DNA of 64,000 bases from Candidatus Brocadia sp. WS118 (GTDB lineage Bacteria; Planctomycetota; Brocadiia; Brocadiales; Brocadiaceae): contig PHFX01000004.1 of the NCBI GenBank assembly GCA_007618135.1, positions 39,759 to 103,758 on the forward strand, in the 5' to 3' direction. Shown one piece after another: positions 9,777-18,877 of this stretch. Position 1 is the stretch's first letter. Every line of letters begins with the position of its first letter. A program made the position numbers and the translations under genes. The notes below the pieces were generated by a model. It made no database searches, was not told the DNA's origin, and saw nothing but the letters and a program-made list of their open reading frames with translations.

Positions 9777-12326
9777 ATGGGAAACAAATTCCTTCGCAAC
9801 CTTACTCCTTTATTTGGTGTGTTACTCTTTGCTGCAGCGCTTTGGGCGCTCCATTATGAATTAAAAGAGTATCACTATCGAGATGTATTGCAACACTTGA
9901 AGACACTCCCCAGTATGTGCATTCTTCTCGCCCTCTTGTTCACTTCACTTAGTTACTTGGTAATGACCGGGTACGACTTCCTTGCCCTTCGCTATGTAAA
10001 TCATCCGCTTGGATATGGTAAGATTGCTATTGCTGGCTTCATAGGTTATGCCTTCAGCAACAATATCGGGTTCACCATGCTTGCTGCGATACGCTACCGG
10101 CTCTACTCATCCTGGGGACTTTCTCCGGTAGATATCATAAAAATTGTTGCCTTTTGTGGTCTGGCCTTCTGGTTAGGCATCTTTACCGTAGGAGGAGTGC
10201 TTTTTATCATTGATCCATTTGAAATTCCACCTGGGATCCGCTTTCACTCTGTGTCTTTAACCTATCTTGGAATACTCTTCCTCGTCTTTATTGCCGGATA
10301 CTTATTATTCAGCGAATTGAAAAGGAAACCTCTGAAAATTTTCCGATGGGAGTTTTCTATACCCTCTTTAAAGTTTTCTCTTTCTTCGGTAGCAATAGCT
10401 TGCCTGGATGTAATACTGAACGGGAGCGTACTGTATGTCCTGCTCCCCCCTCATGATGCCTTGTCTTACCCAAAGATCCTTGGCATCTTCGTAATAGCAC
10501 AGTCAGCAGGATTAGTCAGCCATATTCCCGGCGGACTTGGAATCTTTGAAACAGTAGTCATCTTCTTTCTCTCGCCAATCCTACCCGTTTCAGCCATCCT
10601 TGGATCGCTTTTGGCATTCAGGGGAATATACTATCTACTGCCCATGTGTATTGCCGCGGCCCTCCTGGGTATGCACGAATTCCTTCAGAGAAAGGAGGCA
10701 TTCAAACTGGTTGCCCGTATCTTTGGACAGTGGGTGTCAGAGATTGTACCAAACATACTTTGCTTTGCCACTTTTGTTGGAGGCGCAATCCTGCTCTTTT
10801 CTGGATCAGTTCCGGCAGAAAAAATTCGCATGCTGTGGGTTAAGGATATAATTCCGCTTCCAATTTTGGAAATCTCCCATTTTTTGGGCAGCCTGGCAGG
10901 CATGTTGCTTCTCATACTATCCTGGGGGCTGCAGCGAAGACTCAACGCCGCATACCCGCTTGCCGCAGCTCTTCTTATCGCTGGAATTGTCTTTTCCCTG
11001 CTGAAAGGATTCGATTACGAGGCGGCGATCATCCTTGCGATCATGTTGGGTGCACTCCTGCCTTCCCGCAGCCATTTCTACCGCAAAACATCTCTCATAA
11101 ACGAACCGGTCACTTCAGGATGGATTGCGGCTATTGTCTTTGTTATGCTTTGTTCAGTCTGGCTGGTGTTCTTTACATACAAGCATATTAAGTATTCGGA
11201 TGAATTATGGTGGCATTTCAGTCTGTCTGGAGATGCTCCGAGATCTCTTCGTGCTACCGTGGGAGTTGTGGTTATAGCGCTTTGTTTTGCCGTGTTTAAA
11301 TTACTCCGTCCGGCCCTTATAAGGCCCTCGATTCCTCTCACGGCTGATTTAGGCATGATCTGTTCCATAGTAAATAGTTCAAAAAATACGTATGCTAACA
11401 TAGCCCTGCTTGGTGATAAATCCTTCCTATTCAGTGAACGCAAAGACGCCTTTATTATGTATGCTATCAACGGCAGGAGTTGGGTGGCATTTCGTGACCC
11501 GGTTGGCCCTGAAAGCGAAATGCCTGAACTGATCTGGAAATTTCGCGAGATGTGCGACCGCCATGATGGATGGACCATCTTCTATGAAATCAATCAAAGG
11601 AATCTCCATGTGTATATCGACCTTGGCCTCACGTTGCTTAAGCTTGGAGAAGAGGCTCGCGTTTCCCTGCCGGGATTTTCCCTTGAAGGTATGATGCATA
11701 AAGGACTACGCTATACCCGCAATCGGCTTGAAAAAGAGGGTTGTATTTTTGAACTGATTCCAACAGGTAAAGTTCCGTCGTTACTGCCGGAATTCAAGAT
11801 AATATCAGACTCATGGCTGACAAAGAAGAAGGTTACTGAAAAAGGATTCAGCACAGGTTTTTTTGATGCAGAATACTTGAAAAATTTCCCTGCCGGAATA
11901 GTAAGAAAAAATGGCAAAATCATTGCCTTTGTGAATATCTGGCAAGGAGCGGAGAAGGAGGAGCTTTCGTTAGATCTTATGCGCTACACCCCCGATGCCC
12001 CGCATGGCGTCATGGAATATCTGTTTATCCAGCTCATGTTATGGGGGAAACAGGAAGGATATCAGTGGTTTAACCTGGGAATGGCGCCTCTCTCAGGGCT
12101 TGAGGGACATGCCCTTGCACCCTTATGGAACAGGCTTGGTGCGCTAGTTTTCCGCCACGGGGAACATTTTTATAATTTTCAGGGTTTGCGGAGGTACAAA
12201 GAAAAATTTGATCCTGAATGGGAGCCGAAATATCTGGCATCGCCTGGCGGTTTAAAACTACCACGGATTCTTACCAACATCGCCTTCCTTATCTCAAGAG
12301 GAACTAAAGGAATTGCTGCACTTTGA
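9777..12326 (+). CDS. mprF: MprF-like lysyl-phosphatidylglycerol synthase/flippase
   Basis: The product is about 849 residues from the ATG at 9777; a TTG at 9747 is a weaker alternative and neither has a strong ribosome binding site. The N-terminal half (about 1-530) holds some 12-14 membrane segments, matching the flippase domain. The C-terminal soluble domain (about 545-840) is the aminoacyltransferase, with the conserved FRDPVGP and FNLGMAPLSG segments. MprF moves Lys or Ala from aminoacyl-tRNA to phosphatidylglycerol and flips the product, changing surface charge and peptide resistance. Amino-acid specificity cannot be read from the sequence. The gene may be co-transcribed with the next two. 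Confidence 0.88.
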   Translation: MGNKFLRNLTPLFGVLLFAAALWALHYELKEYHYRDVLQHLKTLPSMCILLALLFTSLSYLVMTGYDFLALRYVNHPLGYGKIAIAGFIGYAFSNNIGFTMLAAIRYRLYSSWGLSPVDIIKIVAFCGLAFWLGIFTVGGVLFIIDPFEIPPGIRFHSVSLTYLGILFLVFIAGYLLFSELKRKPLKIFRWEFSIPSLKFSLSSVAIACLDVILNGSVLYVLLPPHDALSYPKILGIFVIAQSAGLVSHIPGGLGIFETVVIFFLSPILPVSAILGSLLAFRGIYYLLPMCIAAALLGMHEFLQRKEAFKLVARIFGQWVSEIVPNILCFATFVGGAILLFSGSVPAEKIRMLWVKDIIPLPILEISHFLGSLAGMLLLILSWGLQRRLNAAYPLAAALLIAGIVFSLLKGFDYEAAIILAIMLGALLPSRSHFYRKTSLINEPVTSGWIAAIVFVMLCSVWLVFFTYKHIKYSDELWWHFSLSGDAPRSLRATVGVVVIALCFAVFKLLRPALIRPSIPLTADLGMICSIVNSSKNTYANIALLGDKSFLFSERKDAFIMYAINGRSWVAFRDPVGPESEMPELIWKFREMCDRHDGWTIFYEINQRNLHVYIDLGLTLLKLGEEARVSLPGFSLEGMMHKGLRYTRNRLEKEGCIFELIPTGKVPSLLPEFKIISDSWLTKKKVTEKGFSTGFFDAEYLKNFPAGIVRKNGKIIAFVNIWQGAEKEELSLDLMRYTPDAPHGVMEYLFIQLMLWGKQEGYQWFNLGMAPLSGLEGHALAPLWNRLGALVFRHGEHFYNFQGLRRYKEKFDPEWEPKYLASPGGLKLPRILTNIAFLISRGTKGIAAL

Positions 12327-12390
12327 TAGAGAGAGATATATTACCCTGATATTTCATCGTCAGTTTTCGTAGGTTATTGGCAATAACACC

Positions 12391-12951
12391 ATGACAAACA
12401 ACACAAAAACCAGTATAGCACCACTGCAAATTTCCAATCACCTGGCTCGATTAGTGCTTGTCACTTTCATTTTAACGTTTATCGTGGTTAGAGTGCTGGC
12501 CTTTTTGATTATGTCCCGTCGAATGCCCGATCTCTACCTGCATCTGGGTGGAACACATGTTCACCATCTCAACTATGGCATTTTTCTCCTTGCAGGTGTT
12601 GGCGCATATTTGTTGTTTTGGCACCCGATTGGGCAGAGACTAGAAATAGCGACGATTATTTACGGAAGTGGTATGGCATTAACATTTGATGAGTTTGGAA
12701 TGTGGCTGCATTTGGGAGGCCCTTACTGGCAACGGGCAAGTCTGGACGCTATAACGGTGCTTTCTGCTGTGTTTGGCCTGATTGCTTTCGCTCCTTCATT
12801 GAAACGGTTTCACTTTCAGCATTGGGCAGGAGCAGCAATTATTGCGGTAGCTGTTGGCATCTTCTTTTTCATGCTTTTTGAGTCATTTAAATACGTTAAT
12901 AAAATCGTTATTCCCGTCCTACAGGAAATCGAGATTACGTCACCTCCGTAA
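12391..12951 (+). CDS. Small integral membrane protein with HVHH and DEFGMW motifs
   Basis: The 186-residue product has four to five predicted membrane helices. It carries two striking motifs: HLGGTHVHHLNYG (about 51-63) and LTFDEFGMWLHLGGPYW (about 93-109). The His cluster, Asp-Glu pair and Trp near membrane boundaries suggest metal binding or catalysis. I do not recognise the family. It sits 64 bp downstream of mprF in the same direction, so a link to lipid or envelope modification is an inference from position only. Confidence 0.65.
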   Translation: MTNNTKTSIAPLQISNHLARLVLVTFILTFIVVRVLAFLIMSRRMPDLYLHLGGTHVHHLNYGIFLLAGVGAYLLFWHPIGQRLEIATIIYGSGMALTFDEFGMWLHLGGPYWQRASLDAITVLSAVFGLIAFAPSLKRFHFQHWAGAAIIAVAVGIFFFMLFESFKYVNKIVIPVLQEIEITSPP

Positions 12952-12976
12952 CCATCTTCACATGAAAGGATAAATA

Positions 12977-14026
12977 ATGAAAGTCTCCAGGGATATATTC
13001 TTTTTTATTGCGTTAATTTTATTCACTACCTTTACTGTCCGTGCAGAGCCATATGAAAAACTCACAACTCCAGCAGAGACCCTTTCTCGCTTCATTTTTC
13101 TGAACGTTCAACGTCCTTTCTTTACTGTCTCTAATAAAGATGCCGACTTGGAGGATGCGCAATTTAAAAAACTCAGGCAATGGTACGAAGCAACAAATCA
13201 CAGCAGTTCTACCTTTACCGTGGGCTTTCAACCATACGGAGTTGCCTCTGACGGCACCAACATCTGGGTGACAAATTCTGGTAGTGTCAGCATTACAAAG
13301 CTAAGGGCAAGCGATGGAGCCGTGCTGGGCACCTATGCCGTGGGCTTCATTCCAAGAGGCGTGGCCTTTGATGGCGCTAACATCTGGGTGGCAAATTCTG
13401 GCAGTGACAACATAACGAAATTGAGGGCAAGCGATGGGACTGTGGTTGGCACCTATGCCGTGGGCTTCTATCCATATGGGGTAACCTTTGATGGGGTAAA
13501 TATCTGGGTGACGAACTCCGGGAGCAAAAATGTAACAAAACTGAGGGCGAGCGATGGAACCGTAATCGGGATTTATACCGTTGGTTTCAACCCAAGAGGA
13601 GTGATCTTCGATGGCAACAACATCTGGGTGGCAAATTCTAACAGCAACAGCGTAACGAAGTTGAGGGCAAGTGATGGCGTTGTACTCAGTACCTATGCCG
13701 GTGGTTGGGAACCAAAATGGTTGGCCTTTGATGGCACTAACATCTGGGTAACGAATTATGCCAGTGGTAAAGTAACGAAGCTGAGGGCGAGCGATGGAAC
13801 CGTGCTCGGCACCTATACCGTGGGAATTTTTCCATACGGGATAGCCTTTGATGGTGTCAATATCTGGGTAGCGAATGCTGGCAGTAATAATGTAACAAAG
13901 ATGAGGGTGAATGACGGCGCAGTGCTCGGCACCTATAATGTAGGCATCAATCCAAGGGGAGTGATCTTCGATGGAACCAACGTTTGGGTGGTAAACTATG
14001 ACAGTGGCACGATAACGAAACTGTAA
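12977..14026 (+). CDS. Secreted beta-propeller repeat protein (YVTN/NHL-like)
   Basis: The 349-residue protein has an N-terminal signal peptide (hydrophobic stretch about 8-22, cleavage near VRA-EP). From about residue 82 it consists of consecutive 40-residue repeats of the type VGFxPxGVxFDGxNIWVxNSGS followed by KLRASDG. Such repeats form beta-propeller blades. Six full repeats and one 28-residue partial repeat are present, enough for a roughly seven-bladed propeller closed with N-terminal strands. AAAGGATAAATA precedes the ATG. The periplasmic binding partner is unknown. Confidence 0.82.
   Translation: MKVSRDIFFFIALILFTTFTVRAEPYEKLTTPAETLSRFIFLNVQRPFFTVSNKDADLEDAQFKKLRQWYEATNHSSSTFTVGFQPYGVASDGTNIWVTNSGSVSITKLRASDGAVLGTYAVGFIPRGVAFDGANIWVANSGSDNITKLRASDGTVVGTYAVGFYPYGVTFDGVNIWVTNSGSKNVTKLRASDGTVIGIYTVGFNPRGVIFDGNNIWVANSNSNSVTKLRASDGVVLSTYAGGWEPKWLAFDGTNIWVTNYASGKVTKLRASDGTVLGTYTVGIFPYGIAFDGVNIWVANAGSNNVTKMRVNDGAVLGTYNVGINPRGVIFDGTNVWVVNYDSGTITKL
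13220..14023. repeat. 120-bp in-gene tandem repeat, six full copies plus one partial
   Basis: Units begin at 13220, 13340, 13460, 13580, 13700, 13820 and 13940, each exactly 120 bp (40 codons) apart with no indels. The last is cut to 84 bp by the end of the gene. Nucleotide identity between units is high, especially in the ATCTGGGTG and AGGGCAAGCGATGG segments, suggesting recent expansion or gene conversion. Confidence 0.9.
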
Positions 14027-14402
14027 ACGATGGTTCTGTTTTTGAAATCGAAAAGCGCCACTATGGGAAAACTTTATTGATTATAGCTTATTATCCAATA
14101 CCATAACCTATTAGCGTAACTGGGATTATCACTTCCCGAAGAACCACCGCCCAAGGTTTATGCCTCCGGACAAACCAGCCTGTAGTGCCGACCTTTTTAC
14201 ATGACCCATTGAATTTACTGGCTTAGCGGCTTGTTCACCCCTCGAATTGAGAAGGTCGGGCTAGTTTTCATACAAGGGATGCTATAACCTTCCTTTGGGA
14301 AACAGAAAAGAATACAACAATTCTGAGTTTCTATTGGTAAAACTAGATTGAGGGAAGTTAAAAATCCCTGCTGTATATAATTTAGGACTAATGAATTATT
14401 AC
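14027..14402. other. Intergenic region between convergent genes
   Basis: This 376-bp stretch has somewhat higher GC in its middle (14140-14270). I see no open frame with a start and ribosome binding site, no transfer RNA and no clear terminator. It could hold a decayed mobile element, but I cannot support one. Confidence 0.4.
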
Positions 14403-15575
14403 TTAATTAACCTTATTTACTGCTGGCAATATAAATATTCCTGATGGAGTTGGGACTGTTATCTCGTTTAAAACTTTCCACTCATTTGTATCAAGAACTC
14501 TTACAGCGTTATCAAAATAAGACGAGAGATAAAGTCTCCTGCTATCATCAGAAAATCTTATATGCATTATCCTCTTTCCCACCTTTATATCGTTTAAGAC
14601 CTTTCTGCTTTTAGTGTCTATTACTGTCAGGAAATCTTCCTTGTCTCCGCTGTAGTTTACAGCAATATACCTGCCGTCGGCAGAAATTGCAGCAAATACG
14701 GGAAGTCCTATCAAATCTATATAGCCGATGTGCTTGAAGCTATTGATATCTACAATATGAAGCCTCCTCTCGCCAACTGCAGGGATAAAGGCGGTGTCCT
14801 TATATACTCCCCATGTGCCAAAATGAGGTATCTTAAATACCGCCTCGCCCTCGTTCCTTCTCAGATCTCTTCTGGAATAGCTCATGGTCTTTGCGTCAAG
14901 CATGCCCACGCTACCTTCATTAAAAAGTCCAACAATATATTTATTCTCTGACATAAGGGCGTCAAAAGGCATGCTGCCTGTATTTTTTATCGTCTTATGC
15001 ACTTTAAAATTCTTTTTTGAATCAAGTACCCATATCTCGTCTTTATCCATAAGAGCAAATATCAGAAATCTCTCCCACGACTTTATGCCAACATTTTTTG
15101 AGTTTGTCTCAATTTTTTTTAATGTATTAAGACTCCCGTCAAGTATAACCACATCATGAGGGTCATAGTTTGCAACTGCCACCATGTCGTCAATAAATAT
15201 AAAGCCTATCCCGCTTTTGCCAGCTTTAACCTGTATTAAAAGGCTGTCAGAGCCTGTGTCTATTTTCGAGAGACAGCCGTCCCTGCTGATTACATACATA
15301 AAGTTTTTATTAAACTTTACCGTGGCGTGGTTGAGGTTCCCGAGATTTCCTATCTCACTGGAAAGGATGCTATTTTTTATTACAGCAAGCCTTTCCCTCT
15401 CCCTTTCAACGACATAGACCTTCTCTGCAAGAGCAGGCGTAAAAGCAGAAAGTATAAACAATCCTGTCGTAATGATTATACAAATGGTGTGAAGTAATTT
15501 TATATAAGAAAATTGGATTGCTTTGCTTTGTTCATAATGACGGACATTACCAGATTTAAACTTTATATATAGCAT
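14403..15575 (-). CDS. nirF: NirF-like heme d1 biosynthesis protein
   Basis: The 390-residue product has an N-terminal membrane/signal segment (about 26-48, ending TPALAEK) and then a single cytochrome d1-type eight-bladed propeller with no heme c motif. The closing PSGIF segment is typical of NirF. NirF binds a heme d1 precursor in the periplasm during maturation of NirS. The ATG lies inside the last codons of nirJ (13-bp overlap), showing translational coupling. NirF, NirN and the NirS d1 domain are paralogous; the absence of CxxCH and the neighbours favour NirF. Confidence 0.82.
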   Translation of the reverse strand: MLYIKFKSGNVRHYEQSKAIQFSYIKLLHTICIIITTGLFILSAFTPALAEKVYVVERERERLAVIKNSILSSEIGNLGNLNHATVKFNKNFMYVISRDGCLSKIDTGSDSLLIQVKAGKSGIGFIFIDDMVAVANYDPHDVVILDGSLNTLKKIETNSKNVGIKSWERFLIFALMDKDEIWVLDSKKNFKVHKTIKNTGSMPFDALMSENKYIVGLFNEGSVGMLDAKTMSYSRRDLRRNEGEAVFKIPHFGTWGVYKDTAFIPAVGERRLHIVDINSFKHIGYIDLIGLPVFAAISADGRYIAVNYSGDKEDFLTVIDTKSRKVLNDIKVGKRIMHIRFSDDSRRLYLSSYFDNAVRVLDTNEWKVLNEITVPTPSGIFILPAVNKVN

Positions 15576-16651
15576 GCCGGGTCCTCATCAAAATAATCTC
15601 CATGTCGGGCATATGCCCTTGCCCTTGAATTTCCATTGCATATTTCGATATAGGCACATTTTCCACATCTGCCCTTAAGTTGCCTCGGATTTTCTCTAAG
15701 CCGTGAGAGTATACCGTTTGAATTCCATATCTCACAGAAACTTTTTATTCTTACATTTCCAACTGCATCAGAAAAGAACGGGTCGGGTTTTACATTGCCT
15801 TCAGAGTCGACGTTTACAAGCCGTTTTCCTGCCTGATTTCCTCCCCACGTCTTTAATCTCTCATAAAGTCTGTCATATGCATCAGGGTATATCTTTTTAA
15901 ACACCGTAAGAAGCATTACGGCATCTGCGTCATTATTGCCTGTTACAACATCTATTGGAACATTCATCTCCACAAATTCAAAAGATTTTTTCAGCATAAA
16001 CTCTACAGCCCTGCGATAGTCATCCCTGTCCAGGTCACGCAAATTTCCGGCCATGCCTGAATATACAAGGTGGGATATGTATATCTTCGGGATGCCTTCC
16101 TTCCGGGCAAGCTCGAATATAAATGGGAGGCTCTTTTGCGTGTTTTCCGTAAGCGTGAATCTTACACCGACCTTTAAGTCGTTTTTCAGGCATAATCTTA
16201 TAGCCCTCAGCGAATCCTCAAATGCGCCTTTTCTGCCCCTGAATGAGTCATGTATCTCCGTCTCTCCGTCTATGCTTATGCCTGCATAGTCAATATGCTC
16301 TTTTATTCTGTTTATATTATCTTCGCTTACAAGAATGCCGTTTGTTGAGAGGTGTGTCTTTATCCCTGCATTTTTTAGTTCACGGGCTATATCAAATACG
16401 TCCTCCCGCATAAGCGGTTCTCCGCCCGAAAGAATTGCAAATTTTACGTTTGACTGTTTTAGCTGGTGTACAAGGTATATTGCCTCTTCACTGTCAAGCT
16501 CTTTGCCTTTTATCTGATTTGCATATGCGTAGCAGTGTTTGCATGAGAGGTTGCAGTTGTTTGTAATATTCCATATAACGATAGCGCCGCTAAAGGGTCT
16601 ATGGCCTTTTTTAGAAAGAGCGTCTCTTATGAATTCAGTTATTCTTAGCAA
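15563..16651 (-). CDS. nirJ: NirJ-like radical SAM enzyme of heme d1 synthesis
   Basis: The 362-residue protein has the radical SAM cluster motif CNLSCKHC (CxxxCxxC, about 33-40) and the GGEP motif (about 77-80). A C-terminal SPASM-like set follows, CGKCAYIEIC with a last Cys near residue 360, which would bind a second Fe-S cluster. NirJ removes two propionate side chains from 12,18-didecarboxysiroheme. It overlaps nirF at one end and the c-d1-c gene by 17 bp at the other. Siroheme decarboxylase genes (nirDLGH/ahbAB) are not in this window. Heme synthase AhbD is a close relative, but the cluster supports NirJ. Confidence 0.85.
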   Translation of the reverse strand: MLRITEFIRDALSKKGHRPFSGAIVIWNITNNCNLSCKHCYAYANQIKGKELDSEEAIYLVHQLKQSNVKFAILSGGEPLMREDVFDIARELKNAGIKTHLSTNGILVSEDNINRIKEHIDYAGISIDGETEIHDSFRGRKGAFEDSLRAIRLCLKNDLKVGVRFTLTENTQKSLPFIFELARKEGIPKIYISHLVYSGMAGNLRDLDRDDYRRAVEFMLKKSFEFVEMNVPIDVVTGNNDADAVMLLTVFKKIYPDAYDRLYERLKTWGGNQAGKRLVNVDSEGNVKPDPFFSDAVGNVRIKSFCEIWNSNGILSRLRENPRQLKGRCGKCAYIEICNGNSRARAYARHGDYFDEDPACYI

Positions 16652-18341
16652 TTGCGGATTCCTTTATAAAACTAAGGAGAAACTCCATCTCCTCCGCACC
16701 TATCGTTATTTTTGGCATAGATGTCTTTGCATAGCCGAGCGCCTCGTATGTGGCATGAGGGTGCGATATATAACTCCTTATTATGTTTTCATTCCTGTTC
16801 TCATAGATCCACCTGAAAGAAGGACCAAATGCCTCGTGCGTGGGGTGGTGGCATCCCCAGCACTTCTGCCTGAAGACCTCTCCTCCAAGCTGAACAGGGT
16901 CGTAGCGCCTGCTTTTATTTACAAAATTATATTTTCCTACCGGCAGGCTTGCAGGAAACCGCCTTAGCTCCTTCAATGTAAGCGCATCATACACTATGAG
17001 GCTCCCGTCATTTTCATAGATACTTAAATATGCAGTATCGCCATCTCCACTTATTTCGGTATGCAGCATCTTCTTGCCTTTTACAGGAACTATCTTTTTC
17101 TGTGAAAGGTCTCTTTTATCAATTAAAACAAGTTCGTCGCTGCCGTTGTCAACCCAGAGATAGGGGTTATTGGAGTTTGTCCTCACAAAAAAACCGCTTC
17201 CGCCAACGTCAACCTTCCTCAGAAACGCCCAGTCATACATCTTCCATATGCTTAAGTATGTCTTTCCTATATGAGCGGTGGCAAAATAAAACGATCCCTT
17301 GTCATACCAGAAGGCTGCAGAAAACAGATGTGGCATACTCTCTATTGGATACTCAAAGATCTTTTTTCTGTCTTTAATACTGTATACCTGAAGAAGCTTG
17401 CCGTTTCTTGAGCCGCCTATTACATAGGAGTCAAGCGGGTCTATGAAAAAGTCATCAAAAGGACTCCTGAGCTTTATGTAGTTAATAGAAAAGCTTTTTG
17501 CATTTATTATCCCGAGAAGCGGTTTGTCTCTGAATGTAAATATTGCCTCATCCCTTGAGTGAAGCTCATATATAGCGTTAATCTTTCCTTTAACAGGGAT
17601 AACCTTTACTACAGGGGCGCTGTCCTTTTTTATACTTTCAACATCAATAACAACAATGGACTCCGGGAGAAGACAAGCGGCAAACAACCGACTTCCGTCT
17701 CTTGAAAGCGATATATTCCTTAAATTCACGCATACCCTTATCCTTCCATAAAACCCCCTGTCAGCATCATATATTCCAACCCAGCCGTCTCTCGCTGGTA
17801 TAAAAAACTTCTTGGCGTCAGGCGTAAACTTCAAGCCGCCGTGTATATTGCCGAAATCAAATTTATCAAGTATGCTGTCTCCCTCCATGACCCATACCTT
17901 GTTGTTGCCCCTCTCAACTACCGCAGTAAGGTTTTTAATGTCATGTATCTTTACAGGTTTTGCGTTCCCGTCTGTAATTTCAAGGCTTTCCTTTATATCA
18001 TCTTCTTTCCAGGTAACAGCCATGGGCTTTCTAAGAAATGCCACTATCCTATTTATATTTTCATCGCTCAGGTGGCTGAAGGGCGGCATTTGTGTTGCGG
18101 GAAGTCCATTTTTAATAATGCCTGCAAGGTCTTTGTCAGAGAAATTTTTTATAAGTGAAGGCAGAAGTGCGGAGGCAGTTTTTCCTATCCTTTGCGGATG
18201 ATGACACAGAGAGCAGTTTGCCTGATAGAGTTCTTCGCCTTGCGTGGCTGCACTTAAGACCCGCGCCGTAGAAAAACATGTACAAAAAACAACAAAAAAC
18301 AGGGCGCTTCCTCTGATTGTTGCCAACCATTCTTTTTGCAT
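16635..18341 (-). CDS. Cytochrome c-d1-c fusion, NirN/NirS paralogue
   Basis: The product is about 568 residues from the ATG at 18341, six bases after the stop of the preceding cytochrome gene. It has a signal peptide, an N-terminal cytochrome c domain (CSLCHH, about 42-47), a d1-type propeller (about 110-460) and a second cytochrome c domain at the C-terminus (CWGCHH near 490). The d1 propeller keeps His residues aligning with the proximal ligand (FGNIHGG) and both distal positions (YELHSR, SMPHLF) of NirS. NirN, a dihydro-heme d1 dehydrogenase, has the c-d1 layout; the extra C-terminal c domain is unusual. It may finish heme d1 synthesis or act as a second reductase. Confidence 0.8.
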   Translation of the reverse strand: MQKEWLATIRGSALFFVVFCTCFSTARVLSAATQGEELYQANCSLCHHPQRIGKTASALLPSLIKNFSDKDLAGIIKNGLPATQMPPFSHLSDENINRIVAFLRKPMAVTWKEDDIKESLEITDGNAKPVKIHDIKNLTAVVERGNNKVWVMEGDSILDKFDFGNIHGGLKFTPDAKKFFIPARDGWVGIYDADRGFYGRIRVCVNLRNISLSRDGSRLFAACLLPESIVVIDVESIKKDSAPVVKVIPVKGKINAIYELHSRDEAIFTFRDKPLLGIINAKSFSINYIKLRSPFDDFFIDPLDSYVIGGSRNGKLLQVYSIKDRKKIFEYPIESMPHLFSAAFWYDKGSFYFATAHIGKTYLSIWKMYDWAFLRKVDVGGSGFFVRTNSNNPYLWVDNGSDELVLIDKRDLSQKKIVPVKGKKMLHTEISGDGDTAYLSIYENDGSLIVYDALTLKELRRFPASLPVGKYNFVNKSRRYDPVQLGGEVFRQKCWGCHHPTHEAFGPSFRWIYENRNENIIRSYISHPHATYEALGYAKTSMPKITIGAEEMEFLLSFIKESAIAKNN

Positions 18342-18346
18342 AAGCC

Positions 18347-18769
18347 TTATTTGCCAAACCTCTTGCGCACAAAGGCTATCACTTTCCATACATCGGCTTC
18401 TGAGAGATTACGATCGCTACCCGGTCCATAAGGAGGCATCGGGGTGCCAGACAATCCATGCTCTACTACCCAGTAGATATATCCATCCTCTCTTTTTGAA
18501 AGAAACTCTTTGTTAAAAATGGGCATTGTGTACCCTTCTAATCTAGAACCGACACCGTCACCATTTTTCCCATGACACCTTGCGCAAATTGTTGAAAAAA
18601 GACGCTCACCCCTCTCAAGCACCGATTTGTCACTCCCGCTAAATGGATTTTTCTTTGCGAGGTATTCACTTGGAACTTTCCTTTTTGTGTGTTCTTTCCC
18701 AAGCAGGACAGAAATCGGCACTACCACTACAAACGCAATAATCGCTGTTTTAATTGCCCTTAAATCCAT
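18347..18769 (-). CDS. Small cytochrome c, tandem copy A
   Basis: The product is about 140 residues from the ATG at 18769, which aligns with the start of its neighbour copy; an upstream ATG at 18832 would add 21 residues that look like the leader of the c-d1-c gene. It has a membrane/signal segment, one heme motif CARCHG and a later Met (GTPMPPYGPG) that may be the sixth ligand. It is probably a periplasmic electron carrier in the NirC/NirM role for nitrite reductase. It is about 60% identical by eye to the next gene and clearly arose from the same duplication. Confidence 0.78.
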   Translation of the reverse strand: MDLRAIKTAIIAFVVVVPISVLLGKEHTKRKVPSEYLAKKNPFSGSDKSVLERGERLFSTICARCHGKNGDGVGSRLEGYTMPIFNKEFLSKREDGYIYWVVEHGLSGTPMPPYGPGSDRNLSEADVWKVIAFVRKRFGK

Positions 18770-18877
18770 ACTGCCCCTGTTAGTAGCTGCATTTAAGCCA
18801 GACGCCGTAAAAAACATGTACAGAAACAACAAAACCGTATGTTTCCTCCGGCAGTTGTCAGCTTTTTTGTATGAACC

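Noticed and set aside
13220..14023. 120-bp periodic repeats as a CRISPR or satellite DNA
   Set aside because: The period is exactly 40 codons, the repeats are in frame and they encode beta-propeller blades.
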